Assembly (NCBI RefSeq): GCF_030680935.1
Contig: NZ_JAUXUP010000068.1
Coordinates: 1-39,129 of the forward strand
From: Polaromonas sp.
GTDB taxonomy: Bacteria > Pseudomonadota > Gammaproteobacteria > Burkholderiales > Burkholderiaceae_C
Direction: 5' to 3'
Length of the DNA: 39,129 bases
Of the stretch, positions 34,367 through 39,129 are shown in pieces. Within the stretch, counting starts at the first letter, position 1, and each line of letters begins with the position of its first letter. The position numbers and the translations under genes are program-made. Below the pieces are notes generated by a model that had not been told where the DNA came from, searched no databases, and saw nothing but the letters and a program-made list of their open reading frames with translations.

Positions 34367-36196
34367 ATGTCAAAAAGCCGCATCCTGCGCAGTTTTTTCG
34401 GGCTGCTACTCGGCCTGTTGCTGCAGGCCGCTCATGCGCAGGACTTTGACCGCCTCTGGGAAGGCAGCGCCACCGTGGCGCTGGCCGCACCTTTGCAGTG
34501 GGTGGCGGTACCCAAGGGCAGCATCACCTCGCCCGAGGCCTTCACCGCAGCCGGGCCCTCGGACTTGCAGCCTTACACCAGCACCACCGCCCTGCCCACC
34601 TCTGACAAGCACGACGTCTGGGTCAGCTTTTCGCTGCCCGCGACTGAAACCCTGCAAACCTGGTACATCCGGCTGCCGGGGCAGGTGATCAGCAAGGCGA
34701 GTCTTTTCTCGCCTACCCCACAGGGTGGCTGGATAGTCCAGTCGGCCGGTCGGGCGCTGGCGCCAGCCGACTGGTCATTGCGCACCCGCGTGCCCAGCTT
34801 TGAACTGCAAACCCGCAGTGATGGCATGCAAACCTTTTACCTGCGTTATGAAAACTGGCGGGTGATCACCGGCAGGCCCATGTTGCTGTCGCCAGTGGAA
34901 TACATCGACGGCGCTTCCCGCGTGGGTGTGGTCATTGGCCTGATGTGGGGCATGTTCACCGTGTTGGCCGTGTTGAGTCTGGCCGCTTTTGCGATGGCGC
35001 GCACCCGCGTTTTTTGGTGGTTTGGCGCCCTGGTGGTGACGCTGATGTTCACCCAGCTGGTGCTGATCGGTTACGGCGGCTGGCGCATGTGGCCGGGCAG
35101 CGTGCACCTCAATCAGGTCATGGGTTGGGTCTCGGGGATGCTGAGCATCGCCGCTGGCGCCTGGTTCTGCATACACGCCAGTTACGCCAGAAGCAGTCAC
35201 CCCCACATTTACCGGCTGCTTGCCACCATCACTGCGGGCAGCCTGCTCATGGCCGGGGTGATGGCGATTGGGCAGGACTTCATCCCGCGCGATCTGCGAA
35301 ATCTGTGGCTGGCGCTGGCCACCGTGGCCATTCTGGGCAGCCTCATCTGGATGGCACTGCGCGGGCAGCTCTGGAACCTGCTGCTGTTGGTGGGTACCGC
35401 ACCCATCGCGCTGGCGGCCCTGGCGCGGGTGTTCTACAACGTGGGTTGGGTGATGAACATCGAGGTGGCGCAGACCGCCGGCGTGTTGTCGGCCATGGTC
35501 GGGCTGCTAGGTATCTTCATGGTGCTGGCATGGCGCAGCCGGGCGGCACTGTTTTCAACCCATCGCGGCGCAGCCCTGGCCAACTATGACCCGGCCAGCG
35601 GGCTGATGCTGCCCCGCGTCATCGACGGCAGGCTGACACAAATGCTGGTGCGCGCACGCCGACAGCGGCTGGAGTGCGGTCTGCTGATGCTGCGCTGGCT
35701 TGATCAAACGCCGAGTCCCGATGAACTGAGCGACCCCAAGCGCAGCACCGCGCTGTCTCGCATCGGGGAAATCCTGCGCCGCGCTGCGCGCGACATGGAC
35801 ACCGTGGTTCGTTACGACGAGAACCAGTTTCTGATGCTGCTCGAAGGCCCGGTCAGCCGCACTGGGGTCTCGGAGATCTCCACCAAAATCCTGGCCGACT
35901 GCATACGCCTGGCGGACAAGCTGGACGATCCCAACGCTTTCAACCTGCACATTGCCATCTGGCATGACATGCCCGGCAAGCAGACCGGCCAGTCCATCAT
36001 CCACAGCCTCAAGACCCGCCTGAACCGCATGGTGTCGGGGCCCAGGCGCTACGTCCAGTTTGTGGATTCCGCGGGCGAGCCGGAAAGTATTCCGGCAGAA
36101 GACAGCACCCGCCGCGAAGATCTTCTGGCAAAGATCAATGCGATGGAAACCTCACATCCCGGTCTTGCCCGCGAACAGCTGCCGCCACTGCCCTGA
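34367..36196 (+). CDS. 7TM-DISM receptor with degenerate GGDEF domain (609 aa)
   Basis: This is an inner-membrane sensor. The signal peptide covers residues 1-24 (GLLLGLLLQAAHA). A periplasmic 7TMR-DISM extracellular domain spans about 25-180 (HDVWVSFSLPATETLQTWYIRL, FYLRYENWRV). Seven hydrophobic segments lie at about 187-395. A cytoplasmic GGDEF-fold domain is at about 405-560. The signature RYGGDEF is replaced by RYDENQF (R482-F488), so the substrate-binding glycines and the metal-binding/catalytic acids are altered and cyclase activity is unlikely. It may bind a nucleotide or act through dimerisation. It stands alone between the prfC region and the lrp-type gene. Confidence 0.85.
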   Translation: MSKSRILRSFFGLLLGLLLQAAHAQDFDRLWEGSATVALAAPLQWVAVPKGSITSPEAFTAAGPSDLQPYTSTTALPTSDKHDVWVSFSLPATETLQTWYIRLPGQVISKASLFSPTPQGGWIVQSAGRALAPADWSLRTRVPSFELQTRSDGMQTFYLRYENWRVITGRPMLLSPVEYIDGASRVGVVIGLMWGMFTVLAVLSLAAFAMARTRVFWWFGALVVTLMFTQLVLIGYGGWRMWPGSVHLNQVMGWVSGMLSIAAGAWFCIHASYARSSHPHIYRLLATITAGSLLMAGVMAIGQDFIPRDLRNLWLALATVAILGSLIWMALRGQLWNLLLLVGTAPIALAALARVFYNVGWVMNIEVAQTAGVLSAMVGLLGIFMVLAWRSRAALFSTHRGAALANYDPASGLMLPRVIDGRLTQMLVRARRQRLECGLLMLRWLDQTPSPDELSDPKRSTALSRIGEILRRAARDMDTVVRYDENQFLMLLEGPVSRTGVSEISTKILADCIRLADKLDDPNAFNLHIAIWHDMPGKQTGQSIIHSLKTRLNRMVSGPRRYVQFVDSAGEPESIPAEDSTRREDLLAKINAMETSHPGLAREQLPPLP

Positions 36197-36228
36197 GCCT
36201 GGTTTTTCAAGCCTTCCGAAGGCCGCGC

Positions 36229-36696
36229 TCATGGCGCTGGTAGCGGCAGCGCGGTTTTGTACCTGACCTGCTTGAGCGCAAAGCTCGAACGTATTTTTTC
36301 AATGCCGGGAATCGGCGTGAGCTGCTCCAGGATGAATTTTTCCAGCGCCGCCATGTCGGCCACGGCGACACGGATCAAATAGTCGCTGTCACCGGTCATC
36401 AGGTAGCACTCCATCACCTCGTCGTGCTCGACGATGCGGCGCTCAAATTCGGCCAGCGATTCCTTGTTTTGCGATCTCAGGCTGATGGATACAAACACCG
36501 TCAGCCCCAGGCCCAGAGCGGCGGCACTGGCAATTGCCACATAACGGTCTATCACACCGCTCGCCTCCAGCGCCTTGACGCGGGCCAGACAGGGCGACGG
36601 ACTCAAGTGCACACGTTTGGCCAGCGCCACGTTGGACAGCGAGCCGTCGCGCTGCAGTTCGTGAAGTATCCGCAAATCGGTGCTATCAAGTTTCAT
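36229..36696 (-). CDS. Lrp/AsnC-family transcriptional regulator (155 aa)
   Basis: This is an amino-acid-responsive DNA-binding regulator. The N-terminal helix-turn-helix (LDSTDLRILHELQRDGSLSN, then LAKRVHLSPSPCLARVKALE) is followed by the RAM ligand-binding domain (VMECYLMTGDSDYLIRVAVADM, residues about 95-116). Size and motifs are normal. The start ATG is at 36696. It is divergent from the AceE-type gene across 102 bp, so it most likely controls that gene and itself. This resembles mdeR beside mdeAB in Pseudomonas putida. Confidence 0.92.
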   Translation of the reverse strand: MKLDSTDLRILHELQRDGSLSNVALAKRVHLSPSPCLARVKALEASGVIDRYVAIASAAALGLGLTVFVSISLRSQNKESLAEFERRIVEHDEVMECYLMTGDSDYLIRVAVADMAALEKFILEQLTPIPGIEKIRSSFALKQVRYKTALPLPAP

Positions 36697-36715
36697 GGGT
36701 CGTCAAATGGTTGTT

Positions 36716-36733
36716 CGGCAGCATTTTATGCCG
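36716..36733. promoter_or_regulatory. Candidate Lrp-type operator in the divergent region
   Basis: CGGCA (36716-36720) and TGCCG (36729-36733) flank the centre GCATTTTA. The site is 20 bp upstream of the regulator start and 65 bp before the AceE-type start, as expected for a regulator controlling both genes. A TTGACA lies nearby on the plus strand, but a well-spaced -10 is not obvious. Confidence 0.35.
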
Positions 36734-36798
36734 TTGGATCAGTGTTTCACGGCGTTTTTTGACACCTCATATGGGCAAAAACAACCTATATTGAGCGC

Positions 36799-39129
36799 AT
36801 GAACGCACCCCTTTCCCTGCAGCAACTGCAAGCCGACTACACGCGCGCCGCCGATGCCGACCCCCAGGAAAGCGCCGAATGGCGCGAGGCTTTTCTGGCG
36901 CTTGCGGCGGCACAGGGTCCGCCCCGCGCACGTTACCTGCTCGATGAACTGGCCCGCCTCGCACGAGAGCAGCGTGTGGGCTGGACCCCCGAGCTCGCCA
37001 CGCCTTATGTCAATACAGTGGGGGTCGATGAGCAGCCGGTGTTTCCGGGCGATCTGGCCATGGAAGAACGCCTGGCCTCCCTGATGCGCTGGAACGCACT
37101 GGCCATGGTGGTACGCGCCAACCAGGCCGAGTCAGGGGGCTCCAGCGAACTCGGTGGCCACATCGCCAGTTATGCGAGTGCGGCCGACCTGTTCGAGACC
37201 GGTTTTAACCATTTCTTCCATGCGCGCGAAGGCCTGGCCGCGGGCCAGCACCGGGGCGACTTGGTGTTTTTTCAGCCACACAGCGCGCCCGGTGTGTATG
37301 CCCGCGCCTATCTGGAAGGCCGTCTGAGAGAGAAGGATTTGAGCTTTTACCGGCAGGAGTTGTCGGCACCGGGCCAGGGCGCACAAGGCCTGTGCAGCTA
37401 CCCGCACCCCTACCTGATGCCGGACTTCTGGCAGTTCCCCACCGGCTCCATGGGCATAGGCCCGATCAGCTCGATTTACCACGCGCGTTTCATGCGTTAC
37501 CTCACCCACCGCCGCCTGCTCGATTGTGCAGGCCGCAAGGTCTGGGGCGTATTTGGCGACGGTGAGATGGACGAGCCCGAATCCATGAGCGCGCTGACCC
37601 TGGCCGCGCGCGAGGGGCTGGATAACCTGGTATGGGTGGTCAATTGCAACCTGCAGCGGTTGGACGGCCCGGTGCGCGGCAATGGCCGCATCATCGACGA
37701 ACTGGAAAAGCTTTTTTCCGGCGCCGGCTGGAACGTGATCAAGCTGGTCTGGGGCAGCGACTGGGACGGCCTGTTTGCGCGCGACCTTACTGGTGCGCTG
37801 ACGCAGGCCTTTGCACACACCGTGGACGGCCAGATGCAGACCTTTGCCGCCAAGGATGGCCGCTTCAACCGCGACAACTTTTTCGGCCAGAACGAAGAAC
37901 TCGCCCGCCTGGCGCAGGGCATGACGGACGAGCAAATAGACCGGCTCAAACGCGGCGGCCATGACCTGGTGAAAATCCATGCCGCTTATGCCGCTGCGGC
38001 CAATCACACCGGCCAGCCCACGGTGATCCTGGCACACACCAAAAAAGGCTACGGCATGGGCAGCGCCGGCCAGGGCAAGATGACCACACACTCGCAAAAG
38101 AAGTTTGATGAAAGTGAGCTGCTGGAATTTCGCAACCGCTTCAACCTGCCGCTCAGCGATGAACAGGCCAGGCAGATCGCGTTTTACAAACCGGCCGACG
38201 ACAGCCCCGAGATGCAGTACCTGCACGCGCGACGTGCGGCGTTGGGCGGCTACCTGCCGCGCCGCGACACCGCCGCCGAAGTCATCGCAGCGCCCGACCT
38301 GACGGCCTACGCCAGCTTTGCACTTGGCGCCGGTGGCAAGGAGATGAGCACCACCATGGCCTTTGTACGCATGCTGGGCGGCCTGCTGAAAGATGCCGCA
38401 TTAGGCCCGCGCATCGTCCCCATCGTGGCCGACGAAGCGCGCACCTTCGGCATGGCCAACCTGTTCAAGCAGGTCGGCATTTATTCGAGCGTGGGCCAGA
38501 AGTACGCGCCGGAAGACATCGGCTCGGTGCTGAGTTACCGCGAGGCGCTGGACGGGCAAATCCTGGAGGAAGGCATCAGCGAAGCCGGCGCCCTGGCCAG
38601 CTGGACGGCCGCCGCCACCAGCTACAGCGTGCACGGGCTGGCGATGTTGCCGTTTTATATCTACTACTCGATGTTCGGCTTCCAACGTGTGGGCGACCAG
38701 ATCTGGGCCGCGGCCGACCAGCGCGCGCGCGGATTTTTGCTGGGCGCCACGTCAGGCCGCACCACGCTGGGCGGCGAGGGCCTGCAGCACCAGGACGGCA
38801 GCCGCCACCTGGTCGCGGCGACCATCCCGAACTGCAAGGCTTACGACCCGGCCTTTGCCGGCGAGATGGCGGCCATCGTCGACCACGGCATGCGCGAGAT
38901 GCTGGTGCAGCAGCAGGATGTCTTCTATTACCTGACGCTGATGAACGAGAACTACGCCCAGCCTGATCTGCGGCCCGGCTCGGAAGCCGGCATTGTTCGT
39001 GGTTGCTATAAATTTGCTAGCTACTCGCGCACACCAGACAAGGGCCAGAGCCCGAAAAGGCTTGAAAAAGTGACGCTGCTGGGCTCCGGCGCGATTTTGA
39101 CCGAGGTGATCAAGGCGGCGCAGCAACTG
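36799..39129 (+). CDS. AceE-type 2-oxoacid dehydrogenase E1 (partial, 777 codons, right edge)
   Basis: This is a homodimeric, thiamine-diphosphate-dependent E1 component (pyruvate dehydrogenase family). It begins MNAPLSLQQLQ and aligns along its length with AceE. The ThDP motif starts GDGEMDEPES and continues to NCNLQRLDGPVRGNG; GGHDLVKIHAAY, ADEARTFGM, and IYYSMFGFQRVGDQIWAA with TSGRTTLGGEGLQHQDG follow. About 110 residues are missing past the edge. The divergent Lrp/AsnC gene and a diverged N-terminus suggest a paralogue acting on another 2-oxoacid (such as 2-oxobutyrate, as for MdeB) rather than the main aceE. Near residues 736-757 a dispersed repeat is translated, lengthening a loop by about nine residues relative to E. 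coli AceE. Confidence 0.88.
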   Translation, partial: MNAPLSLQQLQADYTRAADADPQESAEWREAFLALAAAQGPPRARYLLDELARLAREQRVGWTPELATPYVNTVGVDEQPVFPGDLAMEERLASLMRWNALAMVVRANQAESGGSSELGGHIASYASAADLFETGFNHFFHAREGLAAGQHRGDLVFFQPHSAPGVYARAYLEGRLREKDLSFYRQELSAPGQGAQGLCSYPHPYLMPDFWQFPTGSMGIGPISSIYHARFMRYLTHRRLLDCAGRKVWGVFGDGEMDEPESMSALTLAAREGLDNLVWVVNCNLQRLDGPVRGNGRIIDELEKLFSGAGWNVIKLVWGSDWDGLFARDLTGALTQAFAHTVDGQMQTFAAKDGRFNRDNFFGQNEELARLAQGMTDEQIDRLKRGGHDLVKIHAAYAAAANHTGQPTVILAHTKKGYGMGSAGQGKMTTHSQKKFDESELLEFRNRFNLPLSDEQARQIAFYKPADDSPEMQYLHARRAALGGYLPRRDTAAEVIAAPDLTAYASFALGAGGKEMSTTMAFVRMLGGLLKDAALGPRIVPIVADEARTFGMANLFKQVGIYSSVGQKYAPEDIGSVLSYREALDGQILEEGISEAGALASWTAAATSYSVHGLAMLPFYIYYSMFGFQRVGDQIWAAADQRARGFLLGATSGRTTLGGEGLQHQDGSRHLVAATIPNCKAYDPAFAGEMAAIVDHGMREMLVQQQDVFYYLTLMNENYAQPDLRPGSEAGIVRGCYKFASYSRTPDKGQSPKRLEKVTLLGSGAILTEVIKAAQQL
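39005..39068 (+). repeat. Dispersed repeat, copy 7, inside the aceE-like gene
   Basis: GCTATAAATTTGCTAGCTAC, then CAGACAAGGGCCAGAGCCCG and AAAAGGCTTGAAAA, align gap-free to copy 2 (15108-15170). It is read in frame as CYKFASYSRTPDKGQSPKRL within the E1 gene. Confidence 0.8.

Noticed and set aside
37132..38226. Minus-strand open frame of 364 codons over the AceE-type gene
   Set aside because: It lies inside a strongly supported E1 gene and has the composition of an antisense frame.

Overview
The window is chromosomal DNA of a betaproteobacterium, most likely Comamonadaceae (Polaromonas/Rhodoferax-like). This rests on the high-GC backbone, a Bug-type tricarboxylate receptor, the trxB/ftsK/lolA/rarA neighbourhood, and two dispersed repeat families that I recall from this family. 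The genus is an inference.

Positions 1-8475 are the right end of an integrated element that looks less GC-rich than the backbone. From left to right it carries: an AlbA_2-domain fragment; a three-gene leftward operon (573-4446) of unnamed proteins, whose last member ends in a Swt1-like HEPN domain; a divergent gene for an LA2681-like HEPN protein; a HI1419/HI1420-type toxin-antitoxin pair with a palindromic operator; and a DUF4102-type tyrosine integrase. The element ends at 8422-8475 in a 3' fragment of tRNA-Leu(CAA), running from the anticodon loop to CCA. This is the expected attR scar of integration into that tRNA gene. The paired HEPN locus is the best candidate here for an undescribed (probably anti-phage) system.

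Positions 8573-18411 are backbone: an SDR with altered catalytic residues, a membrane-anchored hypothetical protein, an amidase, an HtrA-like protein that has lost two of three catalytic residues, an NAD-dependent epimerase-like protein, a 2Fe-2S/FAD reductase, a repeat-rich non-coding stretch, a Bug receptor and two secreted hypothetical proteins. Positions 18527-22099 are a livHMGF branched-chain amino-acid ABC transporter operon without its binding protein.

Positions 22358-29247 hold the housekeeping block rarA-lolA-ftsK-crp/fnr (leftward) and trxB, rpmB-rpmG (rightward). Then come a fatty-acid desaturase with twin palindromes upstream, an RsmB-type rRNA methyltransferase, a DUF1653 protein, prfC, a 7TM-DISM protein with a degenerate GGDEF domain, and an Lrp/AsnC regulator divergent from an AceE-type E1 gene that runs off the right edge.

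A gap-free repeat of about 57-63 bp occurs at least six times between 12.5 and 39.1 kb, plus one half copy. Copies lie at gene ends and also inside rarA, rsmB and the aceE-like gene, where they are translated.
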